Positions 32,249 through 45,715 of a DNA stretch of 64,000 nucleotides are shown here, one piece after another; positions within the stretch are counted from its first letter, which is position 1; the number at the start of each line of letters is the position of its first letter. Origin of the DNA: Triglochin maritima (taxonomy: Eukaryota; Streptophyta; Magnoliopsida; Alismatales; Juncaginaceae). The position numbers and the translations under genes are program-made. Location: contig OY821784.1 in NCBI GenBank assembly GCA_963682175.1, positions 34,577,621 to 34,641,620 on the forward strand, written 5' to 3'. The notes beneath the pieces are model-generated. The model ran no database searches, had not been told where the DNA came from, and was given only the letters and a program-made list of their open reading frames with translations.

Positions 32249-35200
32249 ATGATTTCATCCAAACCCAACCTCATGTCTTCATCTCCCACCTTCTTCCTCC
32301 TCCTCCCTTACCCCTCCTCCTTCTCCCACTGGACCAGAGCCATCCTTTTCAATCCCACCCTCCTCACACCACCCACCACCTCTCTTGCAAGAGCTCACAG
32401 GGAGGAGGGGAGAGGCCTTGCTGAGGACGATCACCTTTCTCTTCACAAGGAAACAAGCAAATCCACTTCTTTGGAGTCTCCCACTCTTGGGATCAAAGAG
32501 CCTGTTTATGAGGTGCCCATTTTTGTTTTAGATGATTTTGGGGTGATGGGTAGTTGTTGGATTGGTTGGATGAGTGGAAAGATTGGAGCTTTTTGGGATT
32601 GGAAGTGTTTTACTTGAAATCACATAAAAATAGCATATGAATATATGTATATGAGTATATCAATGCTAGTATTGGCTTGTTGACTGAGGTTGGGTCAGTG
32701 GGTAGATTCTTAGTTCTGAAATTTTAGTTAATGTGGTTGTAAACTACATAATAATTACATATGAAGTTGTGCACGTGAATGTTATTTACTGTGTATTTGG
32801 TGAGGAGGGCTAGAGTGGTAGATTTCTGATCTTGAAATTTTATTTGACTGAAGTGTTAACAAATGCAGGGAACAATCAAATTGTCGGGTGATTGGAGATT
32901 ACATAAGAATAGGATATGAAGATATGTATGTGAATGCTACTGATTATGTATTGGGTAGGGGTGACAAGGGTGGTAGATTTTTGGTCTCAAAATTTTAGTT
33001 GATAGGAGCTGTGTCTTGTGGTTTAATTAGAATAAAGTAAAAGGGCCTTTCGGGAAATACTCAATCAATTGATTTCATCAAATTTACGTGATTGAAAAAT
33101 TAAAATCTTGTGTTGAATAGCACATATGCATAGCTTTTGCTAACTTTATGTACCTTTTCAATTACAGTAAGCCCCCGTGAACTAGGCATCGGTGTCATTT
33201 TCCTCTCTTAACTTGTGTCAAATACCCTTCGTCTGACAATTAAAATGGTTCAGAGTATGTGTAGATTGATATCGAGGAATAGTTCAGTAAGGCCAATTGT
33301 AATTTATCCTTTACAAAATTCAAATCGTCATGGGTCACATTAAGTCTCTTGGTCTTAAACTATTAATGTGACGCTACCCTGTAGCAATACAATTGTGGTG
33401 CTTTATGTCGTTGTGGAGGTCTAGTAAGTTTAGTTCTATAGCTCGAGATCTAGTAAATTTAGTTCTATAGCTGCTACTTGAATTTGTTAAGAGTATTGGT
33501 TTGGAGGAGATCGTCTAATTTTGAAACTTCAATTTGAAAACCTTGGTTTAACGATATCTAGTTTGGTTTAAGTTGGAAGCTCTAAGAATATTTTTTTATT
33601 GATTTTGTGATGTTTGAACTTATTTTCCAAGAGTTTCAGATTGGAAATTGTAAGGTATAATGTATGATCATAATGTTTAAAAGCGAAAAGTAGTAGGTAC
33701 TGAGTTGGTGGATTTTCCTTTCAGATTAGTGACATGAGACATGGACTTGGCTTTCCCCATGGGGCATGCAAAGCAAAAAAAAGGGGATCAAATCATGCTT
33801 CATGTTAAGGGTACTTTATTTAATAAAAAAGTTGCAAGATATTGTACCTGACAACAAATTTCTTCTTCAACATCAATTAATGTAACTATGCCATATGATT
33901 TGTGTTGATGACAAGGTTTCAGACATGGTTTTGGAATTCCTTTTTTTACTGAATTTTTATTCTCAGCAATGTGGTGTATCTAGTAGTATTTAAATGATTA
34001 TGGTTGTTATATAAAATTAAGATCATTAAAGTACTTTCAGGTGATAGAAGTTCGATCCAGCGGTGCTATGTCAATGAAAAAAATTAGCAGGCGACATTTG
34101 TTGAAGTCAAGTGGTATGTTAATATCTTCTCTAATGCCAAATGGGAACCCAAGTTTCAATCCATTTGGATATGGGTTATTATCAATTCCAATTTCAAATA
34201 ATTGAGCTTTCCCTTGTTATGTAAACTCCTTTGGCTGTTTATTCCTTCTGTTTAGTTTCTGCTTGTGGTGGTTGTACAATTCTAGGTCTTCGACCGCGGG
34301 ATATTCGAAGTGTTGATCCATCATTGTGGTTGATGAACTCGATGCCTGCTTTGCTGGTACTTGACTAGTCCATAACTCTTCTCCAGAATTTTATAAACAC
34401 CATGGAATTAATTATTTAATACAAGCATTAGAAATGTTTTTTGTTCAGCATTTGTATTGTTGTTGGTGCTAATTCTTATTCCAGTCTTGAGTGGGGTTCT
34501 CTTAACCTGAAATTTATTCTTTCGTTTCTTTGCTTTTGTAGGTACGAGATCAGGCCATTTTGTTGAACATGGGATCCTTGAGGGCTATCGCCATGAAAGA
34601 GCGAGTTTTGATATTTGATTACAGCCGGTACTGAAAGTACTGACAGTTTTGTTACCCCCCATTTAATTCCAAACATTAATATATTAGGCATATATGTCTT
34701 TGTATCTTACTATAAATCAACTTACTGTTAAACTCACGCAGCAAAAGCACGAAGGCATTTTTGAAAACCTTATTGCCTCGATTAAATCCCAAAAATGTCA
34801 ATGGGGGACCAGTTATGCAGTTTGAGCTTGAGGTAATCGCCATTGCTCCTCTCATAGTCTATGATTCTTGGTAGCCCATTCTTGGTTGACAAATATATTT
34901 GAAATTAAGTAATGGAATAACTGAATAAACTAACTGTTTAAATCGTATATTCCATTGGTTACTAACTGTTTAAATTGTATCTTTTGTTGTGTGGATGTAT
35001 ACATTAAATTAAACTGAATAACTGGAAAAACTGTCTAACTCTCAATGAAATGCTAAATGGTTTTGTACTTTTGTTAACTAAAGAAAAAGTCATGATTTTC
35101 ACTTACATTCTTTCTATTGATTAGGTAGTTGAATCGGCATTAATTTCTCGGATACAACGACTGGAGCAAAGATTAATGGAAGTGGAACCTCGTGTGAGTA

Positions 35201-38200
35201 TATCTTGGAAAGCTTTTCTACTATGTTATAATTAATTCTGAGGACAAGACCCGTATCCATTGGGCTCAATTTCCTAGTCTTGGTTATTCATAGACTAAGA
35301 ATCTACCAACTAAGCTAAGCTAATAGCTTTCTGTGAGTATAATAGTATTTTCTTCGTACTCAAAACACAAGCAAACAACTTTCCCATGGAACTATATACA
35401 TATGGGAATCTAGTTGCTTAAGAGGATAAAAAAAGTAAGTTATGTGGAATTCATGGTGGGTATATTTGTAAGGAAGGTGCTAGTAGGAGTCCTTTATTAA
35501 GACATCCAAGATATTTTACAATAGTCTAACAACTTCATAGTATAAGTTTAATAGGGAATTCATATTAAGTGTTTCTTTGTATTGAAATATTACTTTTCGC
35601 TGATGTATTGTAACATCTTCAAACAGCGGAAGAATTTAAAAAATTTATAACATACAACAAACCAAGGATATTACACAAAATACAAAGAACGGGTGCACCG
35701 ACATGTATAAAATATATATATCTGAGTATTTCAAAAGTATAATTACATCAAAAGGTTATACAACAATATACAAATAATCACTCCGACCTCAAATGATAAA
35801 AAACATGATCTGATTGCGGCGTTCCTCTCCTCGGTCACCACCCACTTACGCTGATCATGGTCTGAAAGGTAAACATGTAATAATGTCTGAGTTTCCAGAA
35901 GGAAACCCCGTATGTCAAACTCTACAAATGCATGAAACTGAAACACTCTAGCATGCAATTCTATCCACAAAGAAAAACATAACACAATGCTAGACTTCAG
36001 AGTTTTTTCACCCAACCACAGCTACCACGACCCGACCATGGCTCTTTCAACCAACCCGATTGTTCTAAGGGCTCCAGGGTTTTTTCACTCAACCATTATC
36101 ACGCGGTCCTTGCTCAGGCTCCAGGGTTTTTTCACCCAACCTGAATGCACTGCAGAGCTCCAGGGTTTTTTCACCCAACCCCGCACAGACTAGCTGAGCT
36201 TCAGGGCTTTCTCACCCAACCACAGCTCTCACAACAGTTACAGTTACGCAACCCCCGTGCTCACTAGCATACTTGCCAAAAGAACATCGGCACCACAACT
36301 CGTCTCACAAGGACGACCACAACCAATGCACCTCACATGCACAAAACTGGACAACATTGGTCGAACGAACCAAGAGTCCCGGTCGACTGACTCTCACCAA
36401 AACCAGGCAAATGCCTCGACCGGCACTCCATCGGTCGAACGTCTCCCACCAACAACACACGTTCGGTCGAACCAAAGTTAGGGACCGGTCGACCGTTTAG
36501 AATGTCACATCTCAGGTTCAACGAACACAACGACCAATCTGTCGAACGACAGAGGGGACCCGTTTAACTAGAAATCACCAATAAAAATTCTCATTGCTCA
36601 ACATAATCCACCGGTCGAACCCCCGAGCACTCTCGGTCGACCGAAATGCTCCAGTAAAATCTTCCATCGCACCCAATCAACACCGGTCGACCGAACTACC
36701 ATCGGTCAAACCAAACAATAAGTTAACTTAAGTCGTCGGTCGGACGAGATCAATAAGCGGTCGACCGTTTAGATAGTCTAGGCTCCAACCGACTTAGTTA
36801 CATGTACGATCGGTCGAACGAGTCAACGGGCGGTCAACCGTTTAGATGGTCAACGCCCTAAACCGACCTACAACAATACATACGGTCGAACGACAAAGGG
36901 GGCCCGTTCGACTGGAAACCACCAGGGCTTGCCTCTAACGCACCCCTGGTCGACCTTTGAAGGCATCTTTCGACCAGTTCGAGGCAGAATCTCAAAATCA
37001 CACTAGTAACGGTCGACCGTTGCACCGACCGGTTGACCGATCCAACAGACAAATTTGTTGCACGTTTACCTACGACGAGTCATACGGTCTACCGTCGACT
37101 TCCAAATACCCACACAACAAAAGTGAGCTACGACAACAAGTTTGACATACCGTGAAGGTTTGAAGAAACCTTCGAAAAACCTCGACGGCGCTTCCACGAG
37201 CACTTTTCTCAAAACCACGATCCTCCGACGAACCTCTCGTTCGATCAACGATCACCGCACCTCGTCGATCCACAGCCAAACCTTCACCTTCGTCGATCCC
37301 CTCACTAACCACAACAACTGGAAGAGACGGAAAGAGAGAGAAAGAAGAAGAAATGCGAATGAGATGAGTTTGGCATTCAAACCAACTGACCTCCACCAAC
37401 CAACCGGTGCCGACCACCTCTACTCGTCAGAGATCTCCACTTCTCGTCGGAGCACAACACCGAGGGAGAGAGGGACGCGAGAGTGAGAGAGAGAATGAGA
37501 GAGACGTGCGAGAGAGAGAGAGCTCACCTCAAAACCTCTCCATCACTTCATCCTCACCATCCAATCTTCTCCACTCCATCTCAACCATCCATCCAATCTC
37601 CTCCTAAACACCTCCTAAACAACAATTAAAATCCAATTAGGATTATGATCTCACATGTATGGCAAGACTTACGATAACATACAATAATAAAAGTACATAT
37701 TATTTGCTTTCAGGTAGCTGCATTACTCGAAGTCCTTCCAACTCGTTTGACAGCTGATGTTTTGGAACAACTTCGTCTTAGTAAACAAACATTGGTATGT
37801 AACATGTTCATGGCATTGCCTTATAAAACATATACACCTATTTGCTTTGGAACTTGTGATTTTTAGTTTCCCGAATTGCAAAGGTTGAATTAGGCTCGCG
37901 AGCGGGATCCCTCAAGCAAATGCTGCTTGATCTTTTAGAAGATCCTCATGAAATTCGACGCATATGCATCATGGGGCGGCACTGCACCCTTCAGAAAGGA
38001 ACCAACGATATGGAGTGTTCTGTCGCCACTGAAAAGCTTATTGCTGAAGGTACTTTTTTTCTTATCAGCCAGTCATTAAATTCTGCTTTGTATTTGTCAA
38101 TACTTAATCTTTCAATCACTTGCAGTCAGATATATATTATAGAATAGATGATGTATGAGATTTGGTTCATCACTTCCAACAAAGCTATTTATTACTTTTA

Positions 38201-39623
38201 AATGTCTAACCTTTTGAGTTCTATGCCAAATTTTAGTTGCGCTGAATATTTACTCATGGTTTTGAAATTTTAATTTTTTTTTTGCATCAAATGGAAACTA
38301 GTTCCTTCATCTCATTCCTCATTTAACCGACAGTTTAGCATATTCATTTGTTGCAAAATTGTCTTTTAAGTTGCAATTTTGCTCGACTGAGTTTCTTTGT
38401 ATTTTCTTTTGAATGTTTAGAAGAGGAGGAAGAAATTGAAATGCTTTTGGAGAACTATTTGCAAAGGTATTTATCTATTGTAACTTCAAAGAATAAATTA
38501 AAGAAGGGCTACGTCTTTCCTTGGAAATAATGTATCTTGATGTATTATGCAGGTGTGAATCATGTCATGGTCAAGCCGAGAGACTTCTTGATTCTGCAAG
38601 GGAAATGGAGGACTCTATTGCAGTAAATCTGAGGTAAAACTTCTATCATGGAAGCATATATTCATCCGATGCAGCAATTTGTTTCGGTTTTAACGCACTC
38701 AATCAAACATGGTCAATGACAGATTCTTCCAGCATGAAATTCAGTTGATCATTGTCCAATTTTGTAAAATGTATCGAAGAACTTGTTGGGTAAATTAGAT
38801 TCATATTGTCTCTATTTTTGCCAGCTCTCGACGGCTCGAAGTCAGCCGAGTAGAATTGCTTCTCCAGGTTGGGACATTTTGTGTGGCAGTCGGTGCGCTT
38901 GTTGCAGGTACCTCTTTCAAGTCCATATAGAGGCTAGTTCGATCTGTTTCCATAGAACCCGGTGCTTGAAACATCATAATAAGTTGGAAATTGTTTTGGT
39001 AGTCCAGCCATATCTTTATATTTAGCACCGTTTTTTCTTAGGGTCCGTTTGGAATCACATTGTGATAATTATATTATCCATAATCTCACCAAATCTTACC
39101 CGAACGTACCTTAGCCTTATTACGAAGGTTCTAAGTTTCTAGATGTCATTTGTGAATCACACTTGCTTCTTGATTATTTATGGGTCAAATTGTGATCATT
39201 AAAATGCGATTCCAAATTTGATCATAGAATTTGATCATCGTGATGGAGGTATTGCACATTTTTCTCATTAGCTGTGGTCCTAAATCTTATACTCCACATG
39301 CTTGAACTTTGGATTCAGGTTTATGGGCTGTTCTAATTCACAATGTTCATCAATTCTGTCATTGTTACAGGAATATTTGGAATGAATCTGAAGTCATATC
39401 TTGAAGAGCATGTGGTAAACACCATTTCTTCAATCACTCTTCCCTTCACCTCTGACTTCTTCATTGACCTGTGCTAAACCTTTGTTACTATCTGCATCAT
39501 GAACATTTACTCTTATATTTTTGGCAGTGGGCATTTTGGCTGACGACAAGTGGAATAATCGTCGGTGCGGTGATCGCATTTTTCCTAATGTATTCTTATC
39601 TAAAATCGAGAAAAATATTATAA
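32249..39623 (+). CDS. MRS2-11: Chloroplast-type magnesium transporter MRS2-11/MGT10, 416 aa
   Basis: CorA/MRS2 family Mg2+ channel. Thirteen exons with GT-AG borders: 32249-32512, 34041-34113, 34286-34356, 34542-34627, 34742-34832, 35125-35193, 37714-37794, 37884-38049, 38421-38466, 38553-38633, 38825-38907, 39371-39414, 39528-39623. All phases join without a stop (417 codons). Residues 1-50 are Ser/Pro/Thr/Leu-rich with few acids, fitting a plastid transit peptide. LGIKEPVYE at the end of exon 1 leads into the conserved core (LRPRDIRSVDPSL, SLRAIAMKERVLIFDY, DLLEDPHEIRRICIMGR). The first membrane segment (about 352-373) ends in the signature GMN (374-376); the second is at about 389-409. 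It matches the plastid member MRS2-11 as I remember it better than other MRS2 proteins, and is slightly shorter at the N-terminus. Thylakoid or envelope Mg2+ transport is inferred from the family. The start is the first in-frame ATG. Confidence 0.95.
35609..37655 (-). mobile_element. Ty3-gypsy solo LTR in MRS2-11 intron 6, TSD TGTAT
   Basis: The segment starts TGTAACATCTTC and ends TATGATCTCACA (plus-strand view) and is flanked by perfect TGTAT copies (35604-35608 and 37656-37660). Its ends and its 'gtctgagtttccagaaggaaaccccgtatg' stretch match the other gypsy LTRs at 1633-3343 and 58838-60846. It is 2047 bp and lies antisense in the intron, ending 58 bp before the exon 7 acceptor. It enlarges an intron of about 470 bp to 2520 bp. 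A palindrome array lies inside. Confidence 0.9.
36359..36990. repeat. Paired CGGTCGACCG array (LTR copy 2)
   Basis: Pairs start at 36359/36381, 36414/36433, 36465/36487, 36613/36635, 36685/36704, 36738/36759, 36812/36832, 36884/36906 and 36948/36968. Spacing is 19-22 bp, most often 22. Many first members read CGGTCGAACG and many second members CGGTCGACCG, as in copy 1. Confidence 0.88.
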
Positions 39624-42522
39624 TCATAAAAATGGTTTTATGGTTCATTAGAAGAAGTTATTTCTCACTGTAATATAATTTGTGTTTAGTATTCTTTTTG
39701 TCCATTTATCAGCACCAGCATGTGTATGTATTGCTTAAGGTGAAGGCACCTTAAATATTTTGAAATAATTTGATTAATCACTAGAGATTTTGATGTAACT
39801 AGTTACATTACTTTGTAGTATGTGTATTGAATTTATTTAAATAAACTGCTATATGTAAAATCAGACAAGCAAGTTATTTCCTCAATCATGTTACAAAATG
39901 CAACCGAAAGGGCCATATGCGGTGGTTGGTAATTTTATTTTATGAGACTAATAATATCCATTACGGCCTATTTGGATTGAGACTTCCATTTTAGACTAAA
40001 GAATTCGTCTATATATTTTTACGACGCATCAAATCTAGAAACTGCGTTATTATATATATAAAAAACTCATTAAGTTTAAAATGACAGATGGGTGAGGAAA
40101 ATAAAAACAAAAAAATGGAGAGAGAACATAGGTAGGGAAAAAAAGTTTCTCTCTCTCTCTCTCTTAAAACTAACCATCCTTATATTATATTACCAAAATA
40201 TACATGCCATTCGATTGTAAATGTAGTAGATAGTGTCTAGAATTTCTCCATATTTCTCTTCATGTAAGGAGAAAAGTTAGTTCCCGTTTTATATTTCCAG
40301 AATTTGCAGAAATAACTCGATATATAGAAAGGAAATCATCTTTTATACATCGTTTGAAGACATTTTTTAAAGTAATAGGTAATGTTCGAATTCTTTCATT
40401 CTCTTCAAAATTTAGAGATTTTTTAGCATTTTATATGTTACCGAAAATTGTGGAAATAGGTAGGTCTAAAATAGGGTTGTCAACTTCTGCTCGGGATCGA
40501 TGAATCACTCGATTTTGCTCAGATTGTGGCTCGGATCGGTTAGTAACGAGTCGAACACGAGCAAAGAAATCTGCTTGATGAACTAAACGAATCGAGCACG
40601 AGACCAATTACTCTATCCAACTACTCGATTACACTATCTGAAATACGAAAACACGACATGAAAAAAATCGTATTTGGGTCGGAGGATTTCATGTGATTTT
40701 CGTGTTCCACATTCAGGTACCCAAAAATATATGATATAATAACTATTACCACAAATATAAGACAATAATGTATATTGGCCTAGTGGTAACATAAACATCT
40801 CTTGACCAAAGGATTGAGCATGACTCGTACTTGCGCTCCAAAGGAAAAATGGGCGAAGAATACCACCCTACCAACACAAATTATGTGTTAATTAACATTC
40901 TATTAAACATATATTTCTTTATTAACTGGTTCCAAGTGTGTGGGAACTTTTGTCCCAAATTGGCCAACAGCAGATTTCACCTCCCATTGCATATTATATA
41001 ACCTCAACAGAGTCAATTCTAATTGATTACATATTTCCCATGAGTGCTTCTTTTCTTGATGTTGGACGATATTGTTTAACCATGTAAAATTGATCAAGTG
41101 AAATTGTGTTAACACAAAATCAATACTTGATTTTTGAAATCAAATAAATTTTTCATGTCAATTCATATTGTCTGGTACACGAATTCATTTTTTGTCATGT
41201 TTGTGTTTAGTCAAGTTGACTAATACACACGAAAAAACAAGACATGACATGATTGTCAGGTCTAGATTTGATTATCGAACATGTTATCGAGTTGAGTTGC
41301 TTGCGATAAATGTGCGAGCCGAGCATGAGGAGAAGTTTTTGCTCAACTCCACTGTCGACCGAGCAGCAGCAAGCACACCGAAATTGTTATCGAGCCGAAC
41401 TGGAGCATGCTCGGCTCGATAACAAATCATTTACACTATTCTGAAAAGGTGAACGAGGAGTCCGGAAAAAGAAGTTAATCGGATCCTCAAGAGACCCCAA
41501 AATCTGAAATGGAGAATCTCCCACGTGTCTCTATTTCTCATCATACGATCTCACATCCCCAAACTGGACGGATAATTTAATGGATAACACTAACACTACA
41601 TTTTCAAACAAGGTCTCTAATTGCAAAAACCCAACTACACCTTCTTCAAATTACATAAAGTCTTTAAGGTTTCAAATATTTTAATAAAAAGGTTGATTTG
41701 TGGAACCACGTTTTATCACCATTTTCTCTTAGTTGGCCATTTGAATTATGACTTAGTGGTTCGAGTTTGAGTTGAACTTTATTTCCTGTTTTCTTATTCT
41801 GAGTGACTCTAAAGGCTGATGCACTTGTTTTTCTCTATGACGAGTTATCATTATTTGCATGCTTATTCGAGTTTTGTTTTTTAAAAATAATGAACCTTTG
41901 GGTTATCTGTTTCAGAGTCAATTCTGTCGACCAACTTTAGACTTTGCAAGCATTTGTTCTTATCTTAGTATATACATATTATCCACAAAGATGACTACGA
42001 TCAAATGTGGTTCAAGTAAAGTGAAGAGAGTCGAGTTGGGATTCCACCTATTTTGTAGATACTCTTTGAATTTTTTATTCCTTTAGATTCTGAAGCCCTT
42101 TAAATTCTAACATGTAGCTATAATAGTGGTGCTAGTCTCGCTACTACTTGTTTGTGTATCATATTTTTTTCGTTCATCTTGATTTATGATTTTTTATTAT
42201 TATCTGAGGCAACCTTTTTTCTACACATTCTAGTGGTTCATTCATTCAGGAGAAAAAAACACACTAAAGACGACAAATATGTTATTACATTTCAAATCAC
42301 AAATATATCATTTTGTTTTCTTCTACAGTGCCGCCAACTAATGTAAGACTAAATCGAAAATTCTAGAAGTAAAATACTTGTTCATAAACGCAGGGGTCAA
42401 AACACAAAACCCCCAAAAAGAAAGCTATAAATACACTCCAACCTCCAACCAACATTTCCCACCCGTTCCGGTCCTCGCCGGCGTCGGTCGGCCAATGCCC
42501 TCGAAACCCTAAATCCCCCACC
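39624..42522. other. Intergenic between MRS2-11 and DIV-like MYB
   Basis: No gene recognised. It contains a CT microsatellite near 40148-40164, a TAGGGTTG start at about 40473 followed by repeated GAGTCGAGC-like words (also near 41280-41420), and a possible pol III A box at about 40779. None of these gave clean borders. The promoter of the MYB gene should lie in the last few hundred bases. Confidence 0.5.
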
Positions 42523-45071
42523 ATGCCCACGAGCAACCCATGGACATGGTCGGAGGACAAGGCATTTGAGGCGGCGGTGGCCGCCGTCCTCCCGGCGAGG
42601 GAGGACGACGGCCGGTGGTGGACGGAGTTGGCGTCCAGAGTCCCGGCGAGATCCGCGGCGGAGGTGAGGACACACTATGAGGAAATGTTGGAGGACATTA
42701 AGGGGATCGAGGCTGGGAGGGTCCCGATCCCGAGGTACGTCGGGGAGGAGGAGGAGGAGGAGGTGGAGGAGATTAAGGGTTCGAAGGCGGAGCAGGAGAG
42801 GAGGAAAGGGATTCCGTGGACGGAAGAGGAGCACAAGTATGCTTATTTTTGGATTTCGGATTTTGTGTAATTGTATTAAATTCTAATCGAGGAGGAGTCG
42901 AGTTTAGTTGAGATCTCTATATTTCAACGAGCCCAACTTAGGAAAATGTTTATGTTGAATCGAGTTCGAGTCGAGCTTTTTCTTGCATAAATGTTTTAAC
43001 TGATCTAAAAGTTGAGAGTTTTTCCCCCCTTGTAGAGTTAGGATCTTATTAGGATTGTGTTGTGACTGGTTGGCTTGTATGCCAAAGTTGAGATTTTTTA
43101 GAAGTTTTGGGCGATTTTAAGACTAGTTTTCACGATTAGTGATAAAATATTTTCATACAAAATCATTACGGATCGGTATTGTAGATTTAGAGGGCATTTG
43201 GTAAGATTTTCATCAAGATCGCAATTAGTGGAATCAAGGTTGAAAAATTAAAATCTTTGATTATGGTTTCGTTGAATTCTCCAGTTGGGAATGAAATAAA
43301 AATCAATATTTGACTTACATTAAAGTATCGTATGGAAAACACCGCTATCAAAATGAAATTTAATTGGATCTTTGTTCCTGTGGAGGTTAATGTCTCAGAT
43401 TTTCAGATCACTAAGAGTCAAATTATGGCTTAGGAATGTTTCAAAATACATTATGCATTTTGCCGGATTTTTCGGAAACGTGCATTCCAAACGCCACTCC
43501 TAATGGAGACCCTATCGTCCCTCTGTGGTTGGGAAGCTTACAATCCAAACGTGGATTTAGAAGGGCCACATTATGATTGATTGGTTATCATATTGTTTCG
43601 AACATTGTGATCGAAAAATGATTTTTCAAATAACAATTCGGATATCGTGATCCCATAGAATCAAGCTTTGCATATTGAAAGTTATGTTTTGAGTATCCGA
43701 CATTGTTTTACCAGGTTGGGATTTCAAGGAGGATTTTTCTGTTTAATTGTTGTACCATCAATGTTGAGATTAGTAACAGATTTTGTCTTTTTTTGATTTT
43801 TCCTATTAGATTTTCTGTTCAATTGAAATTTTGTTAGGAAAATACCGTGTTTGGTTGTTTGGAGCATCAGAATTTGGCGTTTAACAAGCCTTTTTGTTGA
43901 TCTGCGGGTTGTGATCGTCTCAGCCGAAGGTTGTATTTCTTCCAAACATCAAAACTCAGCTCCGATTGTTTGTCTTAGATGTCTGTAATTTCTGTTCTGA
44001 GTGCCAAAACAGGGTTTATCGTTCTGAAGTTATGAGTTATTATATAGTTGATTGGTTTGGTGGTATGTTTTTTGAATACGTAAGTTGTTTCATGTTCCCT
44101 CCAATTCTCATGGTGTTTTTATGTTTTATGAATTCTTCTCTTCTCTAAAGCAAATACATCATATGTGTTGTTTTTTATGGAAAGGGTTGATTTGTTAGTC
44201 TTTTTGTTTTGCTCTAAAATTGATTTTGGGAATTCCTTTGGATCAAGAATTGGTTTTTGATTCTCTCTTTTGGCTGATGGATCATAGTTTAGTTCGAGGG
44301 TGTGGTAATTTACATAATTTCGGAAATCGGTTTCTCTTTTTTATATCTACCTGGAAGGCTTGCGGATTAGAATTCTAGTGGTAGCTGATAACCACGTAGA
44401 AGTCAGCAAACTTCAAACTGTTTCAAACCTGTTGACATTTATTCTTGGAAATTGAAATTTCCATCCTGTTCTTATATGTCTAACCAGATATTTGCATAAG
44501 CATTAATTAGAACTTAGATGTCATTATCTGTATTTGTGCATTAAGATTACCATCTATCTTGGAGCATTTTGTTCTTCTTGACGAATTTATTCTTACTGAA
44601 CTTCAATGGATCAACTGCTAAGTGTAAATGGTAGTCATGAACTAAATTAAGTTATGGTGATGAAGGTTGTTCTTGTTGGGGCTAAGCAAGTACGGGAAGG
44701 GAGACTGGAGGAGCATATCGAGAAATTACGTGATCTCGAGAACTCCTACACAAGTCGCAAGCCACGCGCAAAAGTACTTCATCAGGTTAAACTCGATGAA
44801 CCGGGACAGAAGAAGATCCAGCATCCATGACATAACGAGCGTCAATGGCGGCAATACAGCAGCAGCAACTCCTCATGGCCAAATACCCAGCAATGGATCG
44901 GTCGTCGTACCACACAAACATCCACCTCCCTCGCTTTACATTCCAGGGGTGCCTATGGGTCACATTGTGTCGGCTGTCGGAACTCCTGTCATACTCCCCC
45001 CTGGACACCCTCCTTATGTCGTGCCAATGGCCTATCCAGTCCAACCACCGCTGCAAGGGATGCATCGGTAG
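42523..45071 (+). CDS. DIVARICATA-like two-repeat MYB transcription factor, 239 aa
   Basis: Two exons, 42523-42836 and 44666-45071, joined across an 1829-bp GT-AG intron, give 239 codons plus stop. The N-terminal SANT-like repeat (about residues 5-62) starts [14 protein letters not shown] and runs to [16 protein letters not shown]. An acidic Glu-rich linker follows (about 75-90). The second repeat (about 97-150) reads IPWTEEEHK then [20 protein letters not shown] and ends with the diagnostic [16 protein letters not shown]. This layout defines the DIV/RAD-related MYB group, nuclear DNA-binding proteins whose second repeat binds I-box-like sites. The C-terminus is Pro-rich. The ATG sits in CCACCATGCC. 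Exon 1 is strongly GC-rich compared with the surroundings. The exact orthologue is not assigned. Confidence 0.93.
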
Positions 45072-45715
45072 AAGTTGGAGTTGTGTTCTGATTTTAGTCT
45101 GATTGTTGGTTGTGTTTGCAAAGTCTGTGCATAATGTTTGTGATGAGTGTTTTTCTCAAATCCCTGTAAATGCAAGTACTCATTGTTGCAATTGTAGATT
45201 GAGGTTATCTTTTAATCGAATGAATACCTCAAAACATGTGGCTGTTGTAGATATGAAAATGAAATGCAAAGATGGATTGTCTACAATTAAATTAGGAGGG
45301 ATCTACTCTCTTAAAAAATGTTGACATCAATTTACCATAGTCGATATTTTAAAATTAAAGATCCGAATATCTTGTTTTATATCACAGTATAAGCATATAT
45401 ACTTCAAAAATCATAAAAGTTGGAAGTCAATTTATTTGGTTTCAATCATCAAAAAATCAATGCATGAAAATCAGTTAGAAATTTGATATCACTTGACCAT
45501 ATATAAAATGACCTTTCAATTTTATGATTTTTGACATATATTTTGTTGTAAAACAAGATGTACAATTTAGATTTTCCATTTGGAACTTAAATTTTAAGTT
45601 ACCAATGAGTGTTGACGTTGTATTAATATTTTTAAGATGCTGGATCCCTCGTCATTCAATATATATATGCCAATGTTTTGATCAAAAAAATTGTCATGGA
45701 TTATCTCGAAGGGAC
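45072..45715. other. 3' flank of MYB gene
   Basis: AT-rich DNA holding the presumed 3' UTR. No gene is recognised. The gypsy relic begins abruptly near 45716. Confidence 0.5.

Noticed and set aside
32185..32424. Alternative start of the magnesium transporter at the ATG at 32185
   Set aside because: That ATG is in a different frame from the conserved LGIKEPVYE segment; the first in-frame ATG is 32249.
40779..40850. tRNA-like pol III A box (GGCCTAGTGG), possible SINE
   Set aside because: The downstream B box is too degenerate and no poly-A tail or target duplication was found.
40473..41425. Possible hAT element starting TAGGGTTG with GAGTCGAGC-type repeats
   Set aside because: No matching CAACCCTA right end and no 8-bp duplication could be found, unlike the clear MITE at 49694-49966.
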